32,593 nucleotides of DNA from Fulvivirga sp. (GTDB lineage Bacteria > Bacteroidota > Bacteroidia > Cytophagales > Cyclobacteriaceae): the NCBI GenBank assembly GCA_028280565.1, contig JANQLQ010000202.1, positions 1-32,593 on the forward strand, given 5' to 3'. The notes under the pieces were generated by a model that saw nothing but the letters and a program-made list of their open reading frames with translations, made no database searches and was not told where the DNA came from. This document shows positions 7,360 to 17,474 of this stretch, in pieces. Within the stretch, counting starts at the first letter, position 1, and each line of letters opens with the position of its first letter. The translations under genes were made by a program, and so were the position numbers.

Positions 7360-10300
7360 ATGAAGAGAGTTTTACTAATGCAGTTACTGGTCCCTATCCT
7401 TTGGTATTCCGTCGGGGTAGGGCAGGTCATGGCCTCTACTCCTTTAAATGGTGTAAAGCCTGTTATTTGGTCCCCAGGTTTCAATAAGCTAAGCCTGGGA
7501 CAGATGCTTAAAAAATTGGAAGCCAAGTACAAAGTGTCATTTATGTACAAAAGTGAATTGGCAGGCTATATGGTACTGGATACCGATGATCCGTTTCCTT
7601 CATTGGAACAAGAGTTGGCTTATGTTTTGAAATCTTGCGGGCTGAAGTATGAAAAAGTGTCGGAGGATTTTTACGTGATCTTTACGAAAGACGATAAAAA
7701 GAAACAAATTTCAAAAACCAACAACAGGGCAATACCCGGCAAATCTTTTGAGAGCAGTAAAGAGGAAGTACTCTTGGACAATCTTACCGTTGATCCTGCT
7801 TTACATTTCGAGGCGCAGCAAAAGAGGCTATCCGGGCGTGTGACCTCACCGGATAACCAGCCGCTGCCCGGGGTCAATGTGGTAGTAAAAGGGTCAAGCC
7901 TTGGTACAGTAACCGATGTTGACGGCCGTTTTAGCCTGGTGGCCCCTGATAATGCTACCACCTTGGTTTTTAGTTACATAGGCTACCAAACCCAGGAAGT
8001 ATCGATTTCTAATCGAGCCGAATTCAATATTATACTGGAGGAAGATGCAAAAACGTTGTCGGAAGTGGTGGTCAGCGCATTGGGTTTTGAACAAGACAAA
8101 GACAAGCTGGGCTCTACCAGTTCAGTGATCAACCCCGATGACATAGTGAGGTCGGGAGAATCTGGGGTCATCAACGCCCTAGCGGGAAAAGCATCGGGGG
8201 TCCGTGTTGCCCGGGCAAATGGAGATCCCGGGGCGGGTTCTACCATCCAAATAAGAGGGGCAAATACCATCTCCGGCGCTACCCAGCCCTTGATCATACT
8301 GGACGGTGTGCCGATCAGCAACTCTAACTTGTATGGCGAAGGCAGCTCACGCTCTGGGGGGGTGTCCCAGCAATCACGCCTGAATGATCTTAATCCTAAC
8401 GATATCGCATCCGTACAGGTCTTAAAAGGAGCTTCTGCCGCTGCGCTCTGGGGCTCGCGAGCGGCTAATGGTGTGATCGTGATCACCACCAAACAAGGAA
8501 GAACCTCGCAGCCGTTGAGAGTTTCTTACGGGTTCACCTATTCGATCGATGAGATCAATAGGAAGCACCCGTTGCAAACCACTTTTGGCCAAGGTAGGAA
8601 CGGGCAGTATAGCCCTACCAATTCCAGGTCGTGGGGAGATAAAATCTCCGATAGGCCCGGGGGAGAGGATGAGGTGGATACCAGTGGGGAGTTTTTTGAG
8701 GCTGAAGACGGTACACGCTATTACCCGATGCTCCAGAAGAATTCGCAAGATGTATTTGTGGATTCTAATTTCGACGAGGTTTTCCAAACCGGCAGGTTTT
8801 ATGAGAATACGCTGACATTACAAGGAGGTGGTGATAAATCCACCTTCTTCTTTAGCCTGGGCGATCTTAACCAAGAAGGTATAATCAAGCAGAGCGATTA
8901 CCGGCGCACCACCATCCGGCTGAACAACCAATTTTTCTTCAACGAATTTGTAAGCATGTCCACAAAAGCAACCTATGTGGCGACCACCTCTAACCGGATC
9001 CAACAAAGCTCAAATACGGCCGGTTTGTATTTAGGGCTTTTAAGAACACCCCCTGATTATGATATTTCCGATTACAAAGGGACTTACTTTGACGATGACG
9101 GTGTGGCCTTCGTGAACAGGCACCGGAGCTACAGGAGGTATTTGGCGAATTCACCGAATCCTACCTATAACAACCCACTTTGGACCATTAACGATCAAAT
9201 AAACGACACGCGGGTCAATCGCTTCACGATCTCCCCTGAATTGAACATAGTTCCTAAAGAGTGGTTTGATATCACACTAAGAGCGGGTGTAGATTCTTAC
9301 ACCGATGAAAGGAACTACTACTTTCCCGTAAATTCTGCCGGGGGAGACCGGGTGGTGGGGCTTTACGAACGAGAGACGTTTACTGAAACCGAGGTGAATT
9401 TTGACGCGATCGCCAGGGCGAAAGCAAAATTGACGGATAATATAAACTCTATTTACACCCTAGGCTGGAACATCAATGATAGAAAACGAACCGTCTTTTA
9501 TGGGTCAGCACAAAACTTTTTGGCAGATGCTGAAGATGACCTGCTGAATTTTGTCCTTACTCCTGATAATGCTAGCACTACGGTTGAGAATACTACCCGG
9601 AACATTAGGTCCAACCGTCTTTACGGGGTGATCTCGTTTGACCTGTTCTCACAAGTTTTTGTAAACGCTTCCGGGGCGTTAGAGGCGGCGTCTACTATCT
9701 CTGATAATTTTTTCTATCCTTCCGTAGATGCTGCTTGGCAATTTACCGAGCTCGCTGGGTTAGGGGGAAGTGATGTCCTATCTTTTGGGAAGTTGCGTGC
9801 GTCTTGGGGGCAGGTAGGGGTACAGCCAGACCCTCACCGTTTCGAAACCACCTATGAAACCTTCAGCTACAATGCTTATGACGATCCATTGGACATATTG
9901 TTTTTTGGAGGAGGCTATCGATTCAACGATGATAAGGGGAACCCCGATCTACAGCCCGAGATAAAAACGGAGTGGGAACTAGGAACAGATCTTAGGTTTT
10001 TTGATGACCGGCTGTCGCTGGGGGCTACTTATTACCAAAATCGCATCGAGGATATTTTATTCGACGTGAGTTTTTCACCCAGCTCGGGTTTCAATAACCA
10101 ATATTCCAATGCGGCATCTATGGAAAACAGGGGTTTTGAAGCAGATATAGATTATGCCATACTAAGAGGAGGAGCTGTAGCGCTCAATCTTTATGGTAAT
10201 TTTAATACCAATAGAAATGAAGTCACCAGCCTTACCGGGGTGGAATCCGTAGACCTGACGGGACAGTCGATCAGCTCACGCGCTGTGGAGGGTGAACAAC

Positions 10301-10986
10301 TCGGGGTGCTTTGGGGTACCCGGGCGATACGTGATGACAACGGCGATTTTGTACTTGACGCCAACGGGTTTCCACAACTTGCCAGCACCCAAGGCGTGAT
10401 CGGTGACCCCAACCCCGACTGGAGAGGAGCTTTAGGTTTTAGAGCGACTTTCAAAAACCTTTCGTTGAACGTACTTTTTGAAACCTATCAAGGCGCTGAC
10501 TTTGCCGAGAGAACACGTTTTGTCTTGTATGACTTTGGTACCTATGAAGATGTAGGTAGAGAGGTGAACCTCACACAAGACCTGGTCAACGTGCGAGGAG
10601 ATCAGTTTGAAGCAGGCACCACGGTGCGAGGGAACGTGGCCAATTTCGGAGGGGGCGATGTATTGTTAGATGAGGACTGGTACACCTCGAGAGGCGGTGG
10701 CTTTGGAGACGGTGTGATCAACGAATTTGCCGTAACAGACGGCAGTTGGACACGCCTTCGAGAGGTATCTCTAAGCTACACGTTGAATTCAGAAGGGTTT
10801 AGGAATATGACCAAGCTGAATTCTATTGACTTTGTCCTGACCGGCCGAAACCTTGCTCTCATTACGGATGTCGAAGGGATCGACCCGGAGATCAACCAAT
10901 TCGGTGTGGGCAACGGGTTTGGGATCGATTATTTCACCAACCCCAGCACCCGGTCATTTCTATTCTCTGTCAAGATAAATTACTAA
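7360..10986 (+). CDS. SusC/RagA TonB-linked outer-membrane transporter with STN signalling domain
   Basis: A 1208-residue outer-membrane transporter. A signal peptide occupies about 1-25. The STN secretin/TonB N-terminal domain lies at about 42-108 (LGQMLKKLEAKYKVSFMY) and should contact the FecR protein. A carboxypeptidase-regulatory-like domain is at about 156-230 (LSGRVTSPDNQPLPGVNVVV). The plug follows at about 235-380 (INALAGKASGVRVARANGDP, then IQIRGANTISG and PLIILDGVPI), and the rest is the 22-strand barrel ending FSVKINY. With SusD it imports a nutrient, usually an oligosaccharide, using TonB energy. No glycoside hydrolase, sulfatase or peptidase lies beside the pair, so the substrate is open. 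Confidence 0.95.
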   Translation: MKRVLLMQLLVPILWYSVGVGQVMASTPLNGVKPVIWSPGFNKLSLGQMLKKLEAKYKVSFMYKSELAGYMVLDTDDPFPSLEQELAYVLKSCGLKYEKVSEDFYVIFTKDDKKKQISKTNNRAIPGKSFESSKEEVLLDNLTVDPALHFEAQQKRLSGRVTSPDNQPLPGVNVVVKGSSLGTVTDVDGRFSLVAPDNATTLVFSYIGYQTQEVSISNRAEFNIILEEDAKTLSEVVVSALGFEQDKDKLGSTSSVINPDDIVRSGESGVINALAGKASGVRVARANGDPGAGSTIQIRGANTISGATQPLIILDGVPISNSNLYGEGSSRSGGVSQQSRLNDLNPNDIASVQVLKGASAAALWGSRAANGVIVITTKQGRTSQPLRVSYGFTYSIDEINRKHPLQTTFGQGRNGQYSPTNSRSWGDKISDRPGGEDEVDTSGEFFEAEDGTRYYPMLQKNSQDVFVDSNFDEVFQTGRFYENTLTLQGGGDKSTFFFSLGDLNQEGIIKQSDYRRTTIRLNNQFFFNEFVSMSTKATYVATTSNRIQQSSNTAGLYLGLLRTPPDYDISDYKGTYFDDDGVAFVNRHRSYRRYLANSPNPTYNNPLWTINDQINDTRVNRFTISPELNIVPKEWFDITLRAGVDSYTDERNYYFPVNSAGGDRVVGLYERETFTETEVNFDAIARAKAKLTDNINSIYTLGWNINDRKRTVFYGSAQNFLADAEDDLLNFVLTPDNASTTVENTTRNIRSNRLYGVISFDLFSQVFVNASGALEAASTISDNFFYPSVDAAWQFTELAGLGGSDVLSFGKLRASWGQVGVQPDPHRFETTYETFSYNAYDDPLDILFFGGGYRFNDDKGNPDLQPEIKTEWELGTDLRFFDDRLSLGATYYQNRIEDILFDVSFSPSSGFNNQYSNAASMENRGFEADIDYAILRGGAVALNLYGNFNTNRNEVTSLTGVESVDLTGQSISSRAVEGEQLGVLWGTRAIRDDNGDFVLDANGFPQLASTQGVIGDPNPDWRGALGFRATFKNLSLNVLFETYQGADFAERTRFVLYDFGTYEDVGREVNLTQDLVNVRGDQFEAGTTVRGNVANFGGGDVLLDEDWYTSRGGGFGDGVINEFAVTDGSWTRLREVSLSYTLNSEGFRNMTKLNSIDFVLTGRNLALITDVEGIDPEINQFGVGNGFGIDYFTNPSTRSFLFSVKINY

Positions 10987-10996
10987 AGAAATTATT

Positions 10997-12397
10997 ATGT
11001 CTTTTATAAGAAACTTTGTACTACTATTCGTACTCGTCCTTACTTCTTGCCAGGACCTAGTGGATGATATCAATGAAAATCCCAATGAGCCGACAAACGT
11101 CAGGCCCGAGTTGCTACTCAAGGGGATGGAGCTGGCTAACATCACCATACAAGTAAGCCATGTCCAACGCATATCCGGGATGTGGAGCGGTCAATACATA
11201 GGCAGCGAGCAGCTGTACCAAAGCCTTTATGAATACAATATAAATGCTGCCGAGACCAATGATACATGGGAAGCTATCTATGTGGGAGTTTTAAAGCAGG
11301 GAAGTTTGATCAAAGAAGGACTGCCGGGGGATCGGTTGTTCCAAGGGATTACAAAAATCATAGAAGCTCATGCTGTAGGCACCGCCGCGGCGATCTTTGG
11401 TGATATTCCTTATTTTCAAGCGGCTAATGACGAACAATTCCCTGACCCTGAATTTGACGGCCAACGCCAGGTGTACGACGCCCTGCAAGATCTGCTTGAT
11501 GAGGCTATCATTGACTTACAGAATGCCGCACCGGGCCGGGAACTGGACGAGGACATCTTCTTTCAAGGTAACGCCGAACAATGGACAGAAGTGGCATATA
11601 CGTTGAAGGCGCGATACCATCTGCATACTAAACAATATGACCTGGCCTATGCTGCCGCGCAAAATGGGGTTTCATCCGGCGCTAACTCCATGAAGTATGT
11701 TCCGCTAGGAGTAGTGGGAGAGGGCGATAGTAATTTGTTAAATACCTTCATTTCTAACCGGGGTGATTTTATGACCAGCTCGGGAAGTTTCCTCGAAGGC
11801 ATGCTGGATGTGACTTCCGGCGCATCCAGGAACAATACTAAAACCTACGAGGAGGCACGGGCAAACTATTACTACATAGAAGGCGGAAGGGCCACGGGGG
11901 AGCAAGGAGTAGCCGCGCAAACTGCCCCTATGCCTTTGGTCCTTTACGAAGAAAATCTCCTGATCCTTGCCGAGACCGCCGCCCGGACCGTTTCCTTTGA
12001 CGAAGGGTTAGTCCATTTGAATGCTATTCGAAACTTTCTAAATTCCGGGGCGGCATTCCCCCTTATCGAGGATTCTGATAGCCTGCTATACGAAGCCTAT
12101 GAAGCCGCAGATTTTGAACCCGGGGGCCTTGAAAATACAGGTAACATAGATCCAACTCGGGCACTGCTCAGGGAGATCATAGAAGAACGTTATGTCACAG
12201 GTTATGGCCAGTTCATCCCTTTTAATGATGCCCGCAGGCTGAGAAGGAGCGACCAGGACATCGCGGTGCCCATCCCCTTGAATACCCCGGAGGCTACCCA
12301 GCAACCTGAACGATTCTTAATTGCCCAGGACGAAATTAACGCCAATAGTAATGCCGATGATCCCGGTATATTTGCCGTGACCCCGGTGAATCAATGA
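10997..12397 (+). CDS. SusD/RagB nutrient-binding surface lipoprotein
   Basis: A 466-residue SusD-type lipoprotein starting 10 bases after the SusC stop, so the two are co-translated partners. The signal peptide ends in the lipobox LTSC, with Cys17 followed by QDLVDD, an acidic start compatible with export to the cell surface. SusD_2-like features include NPNEPTNVRPELLLKGM near the N-terminus, TPR-like helices in the middle (WTEVAYTLKARYHLHT), and the typical end with RFLIAQDEINANSN. It should cap the SusC barrel and bind the ligand outside the cell. It is somewhat shorter than many glycan-binding SusD proteins. Family call is strong; ligand unknown. Confidence 0.94.
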   Translation: MSFIRNFVLLFVLVLTSCQDLVDDINENPNEPTNVRPELLLKGMELANITIQVSHVQRISGMWSGQYIGSEQLYQSLYEYNINAAETNDTWEAIYVGVLKQGSLIKEGLPGDRLFQGITKIIEAHAVGTAAAIFGDIPYFQAANDEQFPDPEFDGQRQVYDALQDLLDEAIIDLQNAAPGRELDEDIFFQGNAEQWTEVAYTLKARYHLHTKQYDLAYAAAQNGVSSGANSMKYVPLGVVGEGDSNLLNTFISNRGDFMTSSGSFLEGMLDVTSGASRNNTKTYEEARANYYYIEGGRATGEQGVAAQTAPMPLVLYEENLLILAETAARTVSFDEGLVHLNAIRNFLNSGAAFPLIEDSDSLLYEAYEAADFEPGGLENTGNIDPTRALLREIIEERYVTGYGQFIPFNDARRLRRSDQDIAVPIPLNTPEATQQPERFLIAQDEINANSNADDPGIFAVTPVNQ

Positions 12398-12900
12398 CCT
12401 TGGCTTGGAAACCGTTATGTAAGGCCAGCAGTACCTAAGAACGTCATTCCTTACTTTCTACCCTCGTCATTCCTTGCAGCCTGTGCGTTGGGCCAGGCGT
12501 GACAAGGAATCTGCGAAGTCGTGAAACGAAAACCCAGTACACTCAAAAAAGGGTTCACGTCCAGCGACACAGCAGGTTCCTGCTCGCGTGCATCGCTCAC
12601 CCGGCAAGGGCGGCAGGAATGACGATAAAGAAGGTTTTTTTCGTCTTTGAAGAGGATACCAACGGGCCATTTTTCGTTAAATCCCTGTCTATCCAATAAT
12701 TGAATGTGAAAAGGTAGAACTAGGAACATTCTATACTAATGTAAACCAACCCCAAAGAGTAACAACTTGTCCTAGGCCAGTGGCGTTGGGCGATCTCCGG
12801 GGCCCTCAGCGGCCTTCTTTGCTTTCTCAGCGGTTAAACAATTGACCACATTGGTAACTAAACTCAAAACCGACTACTCTATACAACTCATAAGGAATAG
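12398..12900. other. Repeat-bearing gap between convergent operons
   Basis: No gene is supported. It contains a stray CGTCATTCCTT at 12442-12452, the R1 copy at 12465-12724, and at about 12790-12840 a CTCAGCGGCC...CTCAGCGG stretch that looks like another dispersed intergenic repeat. Two long open frames on the minus strand here simply follow R1 and have no counterpart conserved in frame in copy A. Confidence 0.5.
12465..12724 (+). repeat. Intergenic repeat R1, copy B
   Basis: Second, direct copy of R1. The outer inverted repeat is CGTCATTCCT (12465-12474) with AGGAATGACG (12615-12624). The inner left hairpin pairs ATTCCTTG (12469-12476) with CAAGGAAT (12503-12510). The right hairpin pairs GTTCCTGC near 12576 with GCAGGAAT (12613-12620). 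The tail matches copy A through AATTGAATGTGAAAA and AGAACTAGG. It lies between the SusD gene and the convergent export operon. Confidence 0.85.
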
Positions 12901-14157
12901 TCAGAAGCTCCATTTTACCCGGGTATAAATAAGCCGTGCCAATGCCTGGTATTCACCGGCTAGTTTGTCAAAATATACTTGACCGATAAAGTCTAGATCT
13001 ATATTCGGTTTTACAGAAAAAGTAAACCCCGGGTTAAGGAATAGCGCATTGCGCCGGCCGGGATAGTAAATCGTGGATAAGCCGCCGCTGACCAGCGGAT
13101 GGAAGGCATAATTTACTTGCAGTAATGTGGAGTACTCAAAAGGGGAAAGATCCCTGGCGGTGAGCTGCCCCGTGTTGCTAAAACTTAACCCGTCGAGGAA
13201 TTCTGCATCGGAACCCACCGAATTAAACAATACGGACCCTTGCAGGTAAAGGGAGTTTTCGAAAGAGTAGTCAATGGATATCGAAGATAACAGGGTGGGA
13301 GACAACCGGTCGCTATTGGTATAGGGATAAAACCAGGTCACTTCTCCCTTGAAGCCAGCATCTTTAAGATTACCTGCCCAGCCCAAACCGATGGTGATAT
13401 CCTCCCGGGCTTTTCCGGCAAGAAATTGGAGGTCGTACCCCCATTTATTGATCTTCCACATCCCGGCAAGTACCACCTCGTCAAAATCATCATGGATATT
13501 CCCGGCCACCTCTATACTAGAGGCAAAACCAGTATACCGTTTGATCCTGATGGCATCGCTACCGGGGCGCTCTTCGTAATCAAAATCAAAGAATGAGTAC
13601 GCATTAAACAGGTCGTTAGGGTTCCAGACCAAGTTCATGCCCCAGTTAATGCGCTGGCGCCCTATGCGCACCTCCCAGTCACCCGTATACCATTCTAGAA
13701 AGGCGCGGTCGATCATGGACTGGAGAAGCCATGACCTGCCCTCGGGCCCCTGTACAGAAAGGTCTAAATAGTCGTTGTTTAAGTCAACGGCATCATCATA
13801 ACCGGGAACTGTCCTCACCAGGTCACCGGCAAATAGCCTATTTCTTACTTCTAAATAAATAGTTAAGTTTTCATTGTAAAACCACCTATAATTCAGCCGG
13901 TTATGAATTAGATTGTCAAGCGTTACTGAATCATTGGTAATGTTTAACGTCACCATGTTTTTCAGGTAGCCATTGAGCTGTGACTTCTTGCTGCTTGTAT
14001 TGTTTATTTCATCTTGGCCAGTTACGGCTTGGCCTGGGTCATTTGCATAGCCTTTGGGATCCACATGGCTTTCAAGAGAATCTTTTTGAGCGAATAGGTG
14101 AAAAAAAGATACTGCCAATAAGAACGACAAAAGTAGTTTGGTACCCAACGGCCCCAT
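12901..14157 (-). CDS. Outer-membrane beta-barrel protein of an export operon
   Basis: With the ATG at 14157 the protein has 418 residues and a clear signal peptide (GTKLLLSFLLAVSFFHLFAQ). An open extension to 14238 would overlap the ATPase gene and is not preferred. The rest is rich in alternating aromatic strands and ends in FARLIYTRVKWSF-like residues with a terminal Phe, as expected for a BAM-inserted barrel. The stretch RIGRQRINWGMNLVWNPNDL at about 165-185 resembles porin-like proteins that travel with LolA-like or RND/ABC lipid exporters; I cannot name the family exactly. It starts 28 bases after the ATPase stop, as last gene of a five-gene operon, and may be the outer-membrane end of the export route. 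Confidence 0.85.
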   Translation of the reverse strand: MGPLGTKLLLSFLLAVSFFHLFAQKDSLESHVDPKGYANDPGQAVTGQDEINNTSSKKSQLNGYLKNMVTLNITNDSVTLDNLIHNRLNYRWFYNENLTIYLEVRNRLFAGDLVRTVPGYDDAVDLNNDYLDLSVQGPEGRSWLLQSMIDRAFLEWYTGDWEVRIGRQRINWGMNLVWNPNDLFNAYSFFDFDYEERPGSDAIRIKRYTGFASSIEVAGNIHDDFDEVVLAGMWKINKWGYDLQFLAGKAREDITIGLGWAGNLKDAGFKGEVTWFYPYTNSDRLSPTLLSSISIDYSFENSLYLQGSVLFNSVGSDAEFLDGLSFSNTGQLTARDLSPFEYSTLLQVNYAFHPLVSGGLSTIYYPGRRNALFLNPGFTFSVKPNIDLDFIGQVYFDKLAGEYQALARLIYTRVKWSF

Positions 14158-14185
14158 GTTAACCCCACAAGATCGGGTCTTTGTC

Positions 14186-14905
14186 CTAAGCTTCAATTGT
14201 TGTTTTCTCACGGGTGACATCTGAAACAATACTGCCATCCACTAGCGTGATCACCCTTTTCGCCCGGTCGATCACCCGCTGATCATGGGTGGAAAATAAG
14301 AAGGTCATGCCCTCATCCATGTTGAGTTTCGCCATCATATCCAGTAAGTTTTCGGCGGTTTTAGAGTCGAGGTTAGCCGTTGGCTCGTCCGCTAGTACGA
14401 ACTGGGGCTTTGAGGCCAATGCCCTGGCAACCGCCACTCGCTGCTGTTGACCCCCGGATAACTCTGCGGGCCGCTTGCCGGCTTTATCCTGTAGCCCGAT
14501 CTCACCCAATAACTGGTCTACCCTACGATTGCGCTCTTCTTTGCCCACCTTTTGTAACAGCATGACAAATTCAATATTTTCCCTAGCCGTAAGCACCGGC
14601 ACCAGGTTATAGGCCTGGAAAACAAAACCGATATTGTACAGCCTGAAATCAATCAATTGGTTCTTTTTCAGCCCGGAAATATCTTTTTCATGCACCCATA
14701 CTTTGCCGGCAGTGGGAGTGTCCAGCCCCCCGATCAAGTTTAAAAGTGTAGTTTTCCCAGAGCCTGACGGACCTACCAGTGCGGTAAACTCCCCTTTTTC
14801 TATGCTCAAACTCACGTCGTTAACGGCTTTCAAAGACACCGCCCCGTCGTCATAAACTTTGAATAAACCCTCGGTACGTATGACACGATCTTTATGTCCT
14901 TCCAT
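14186..14905 (-). CDS. ABC transporter ATP-binding protein, LolD/MacB type
   Basis: A 239-residue cytoplasmic ATPase with all motifs: Walker A GPSGSGKT at 45-52, Q-loop Gln97 in FVFQAYNLVP, signature LSGGQQQ at 149-155, Walker B FVLADE at 169-174, and the switch histidine in STHD at 205-208. The sequence PTANLDS after Walker B and the wording of the Q-loop fit the LolD/MacB/FtsE group, which powers extraction or mechanotransmission rather than classical import. Its start is 4 bases after the stop of the second permease, so it clearly belongs with the two FtsX-type permeases. Confidence 0.95.
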   Translation of the reverse strand: MEGHKDRVIRTEGLFKVYDDGAVSLKAVNDVSLSIEKGEFTALVGPSGSGKTTLLNLIGGLDTPTAGKVWVHEKDISGLKKNQLIDFRLYNIGFVFQAYNLVPVLTARENIEFVMLLQKVGKEERNRRVDQLLGEIGLQDKAGKRPAELSGGQQQRVAVARALASKPQFVLADEPTANLDSKTAENLLDMMAKLNMDEGMTFLFSTHDQRVIDRAKRVITLVDGSIVSDVTREKTTIEA

Positions 14906-14909
14906 AATT

Positions 14910-16127
14910 TTAAATTTTTCGTATGGCTTTTACGGGGTCAAGGCGTAGTGCAGTGATCGCTGGGTAAATGGAAGCCAACAAAGCGGTGATCCCTACCAGC
15001 AGCATGATCCTGTAGTAATACATAGCGTCTAACTGCGGATAGATGATCGACTTGAAACCATAAGCGGCATACCCTTCTTGGTAAAGCCCTGAAAGATCAA
15101 GCCCGTTCATTCCAAACCAATATATGGTAAGGTAGGCAAGCAGCAGCCCTAAGGGAGTAGCGATCAAGACCATAAAAATGGTTTCGAACGCGATCATGCC
15201 AAAAAGCCTTACTTTATTCATTCCAATAGCCATAAGCATTCCGATCTCCCTCACACGTTCAAGTACGGCCATGAGCATTGTATTTACAATACCAAAAGAG
15301 AGCGCCAGCAGGATGATCACGAAAAAGATCATCATGTACTGATCCAGGGATTCTACCATGAGGCCAAGCTCCGGTGAGATCTCTTTCCAACTTTCTACAC
15401 GTGCTGTGGGATATTGCTGGCTAAGGTCCCTGGCGTATTCATCCACCTGCTCCTCATCCTGTAGGAGCACAGCTATTTCATGAACTTGATGTTGCGCATT
15501 CAGTAAGCGCGACAGGTCCTGGTCCAAGGCATAAAGATTGTTCTCTTCCAGCGCGGTATTGTAGCTTCTAAAAATACCTTTGATACGAAAAGCCCCTGCC
15601 ACTATATCACCATTGATGTCTTGAAAAGTAAGTACGATCTTAGATCGAAGTTTTACCTTTAATTTATCGGCTAGTTTTTTCCCGATCAAGATCTTGTTTT
15701 TGTCAGAACGCTGTAAGTATTCCCCCTCTGTAAGCTTAGTGGAGAGTTGTGTGACCTGGTCTTCTCGGGTGGGGTCAATCCCGATAAATTTACCCCCAGT
15801 GCTATTGGCGGCAGACCCCACCATACCATAAGTAAGTACCCTACCCGTGGAGGCTTTTACGCGGGGGTTAGAATCTAAGCCTTCGAGTACTTTTTCACCA
15901 TTCTCCAAGTAAAACTTTGGGGCATAGTCTTTATAGAATTCCTCGTGGTGCAATTGAAGATGGGAGATCTCGTTCCCAATGGCATCTTCCAGGCGCTGGT
16001 TGATCATGCCAAATACATAGGCCAGGATAAAGGCCCCGGCCCAAAGGCCCAGCATTACCGCGGTGATTACCACTAGGCTCCTGGTCTTATTTCTCCAAAT
16101 GTTTTTCCAAGCGATTGCCAGTAACAT
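14910..16127 (-). CDS. ABC transporter permease, FtsX/MacB (LolC/E-like) family
   Basis: A 405-residue inner-membrane permease. The N-terminal segment WKNIWRNKTRSLVVITAVML leads into TM1. A periplasmic MacB-core-like domain of about 230 residues follows, then three transmembrane helices in the last 140 residues with the family motif VLERVREIGMLMAIGM around 288-303. The C-terminal end has ITALRLDPVKAIR, the usual FtsX-family cytoplasmic tail. Together with the similar upstream permease it would form a heterodimer energised by the downstream ATPase. This four-TM type (VII) ABC architecture works on periplasmic substrates such as lipoproteins. Confidence 0.93.
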   Translation of the reverse strand: MLLAIAWKNIWRNKTRSLVVITAVMLGLWAGAFILAYVFGMINQRLEDAIGNEISHLQLHHEEFYKDYAPKFYLENGEKVLEGLDSNPRVKASTGRVLTYGMVGSAANSTGGKFIGIDPTREDQVTQLSTKLTEGEYLQRSDKNKILIGKKLADKLKVKLRSKIVLTFQDINGDIVAGAFRIKGIFRSYNTALEENNLYALDQDLSRLLNAQHQVHEIAVLLQDEEQVDEYARDLSQQYPTARVESWKEISPELGLMVESLDQYMMIFFVIILLALSFGIVNTMLMAVLERVREIGMLMAIGMNKVRLFGMIAFETIFMVLIATPLGLLLAYLTIYWFGMNGLDLSGLYQEGYAAYGFKSIIYPQLDAMYYYRIMLLVGITALLASIYPAITALRLDPVKAIRKI

Positions 16128-16181
16128 TTTTTTTAGTTTTTGGTGTCCTTCAGTCCACGAATCATATTGACGATCCTCCCT

Positions 16182-17396
16182 TCAGTCCCTCATAGCTCTT
16201 ACCGGTTCCAGCCGGCCAATTTTGAATACAGGGAAAACGGATAGCACCAGCGCAATACACAGCACTACTATGGCTTGGCTGTAAAATATCCATGGTTCTA
16301 TTGAAAAATAGAAGGTAGGTTCAAACCCAAATTTTTCATATGTCTCCCTAAGCTCTCCCGTGATCTGGATAGGGAATTTATAGAAATAACCTACTACCGG
16401 GATGCTTAATATTGTACCCAAGAGAGCTCCTAGTGTGGAGATCATGATGTTTTCAAGAACGACCACTGATGATAACCGGAGCCTTTTCATACCTATTGCC
16501 ATGAGTACGCCAAATTCATACTGCCGTTCAAGGGTCATCATCAAAACTGTACCAAATATCCCGAAGGCGATCAACAAATAGAGTACGAATAAGAAAATGA
16601 CATTCTCCGCTCGCTCTCCTTCAATGACCTGGTGCAGCCCGGGCATGAGAGTTTTCCAGCCCAAGACCTCGTAACGGGCATCTACAGCTTGTTGCAATCC
16701 CCTTTCTACCCGGTCGGTATCGTTAATGTTATCGATATCCAGCACCAGTGCTGTCATCCTGTCCTCGGCGCCAAAAAGATACTGTGCCTGCCGCAGTGGA
16801 AGGTACACCATGCGCCGGTTAAGTTCGGGACTGGCAAAACGTACGAGCGCTTTAATGGGGTATTTGCCGGCAGCGCTTACCCCACGATACCCTTGCCCGA
16901 TCAATACCAAAGTATCTCCCACGGCCAGTTTGAGGTATTCTGCTAAGCCCTCGGAGATCATCACGCCTTCATCGTCCTTATGGATATAGGTGCCAGAGAT
17001 CACTTTTTTGTCCAGTGATGTGACCAGGTGCTCTTTTTCCGGCTCTATTCCTACTACCATGCTGGCCTTAGTATACGTTCCGGATGCGGCCAACATAAAC
17101 GATTCCAGCCTACCTACTACTTCTTGAACACTTGTATGCGCTAACAATGCATTCATAACAGTAGAATCATGGGCCATCGTATTGTCCAATGTCTGCTCCT
17201 CCCAATATCCTTTCTTGTGCACCTGTATGGCCCCGGTATAGACGGATACCACGTTTTCTTGCATCCTAAACAGGATGCCTTCTTTTACCGAGTTGAGCAA
17301 AATGGCCAATAACACGGCAAATACAATGGAAGCCATAGTAATGTATGTCCTACGGCGATTCCGCCAGGTATTGCGCCATGCTAGTTTAAATATCAT
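16182..17396 (-). CDS. ABC transporter permease, FtsX/MacB (LolC/E-like) family
   Basis: A 404-residue paralogue of the following permease, with the same plan: WRNTWRNRRRTYITMASIVF before and into TM1, a large periplasmic domain, three C-terminal helices with LERQYEFGVLMAIGMKRLR, and a tail ending RLEPVRAMRD. The two permeases differ mainly in the periplasmic domain, as expected for a heterodimer like LolC/LolE. The gene begins 78 bases after the LolA-like gene and is followed after 54 bases by the second permease. Role in exporting a lipid or lipoprotein is inferred from context. Confidence 0.93.
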   Translation of the reverse strand: MIFKLAWRNTWRNRRRTYITMASIVFAVLLAILLNSVKEGILFRMQENVVSVYTGAIQVHKKGYWEEQTLDNTMAHDSTVMNALLAHTSVQEVVGRLESFMLAASGTYTKASMVVGIEPEKEHLVTSLDKKVISGTYIHKDDEGVMISEGLAEYLKLAVGDTLVLIGQGYRGVSAAGKYPIKALVRFASPELNRRMVYLPLRQAQYLFGAEDRMTALVLDIDNINDTDRVERGLQQAVDARYEVLGWKTLMPGLHQVIEGERAENVIFLFVLYLLIAFGIFGTVLMMTLERQYEFGVLMAIGMKRLRLSSVVVLENIMISTLGALLGTILSIPVVGYFYKFPIQITGELRETYEKFGFEPTFYFSIEPWIFYSQAIVVLCIALVLSVFPVFKIGRLEPVRAMRD

Positions 17397-17474
17397 TTTT
17401 ACCGATCATTCCTGTACTGAAAATGCTGCCTACTCATATTGAAATCATAACCTTGAATGCAGTTTAAGACGAGC

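Noticed and set aside
7983-8492. 169-codon minus-strand ORF inside SusC
   Set aside because: Antisense shadow over the conserved plug domain.
12451-12729. 92-codon and 67-codon minus-strand ORFs in R1 copy B
   Set aside because: Same reason: both frames of the repeat are open by chance and there is no start context or family feature.
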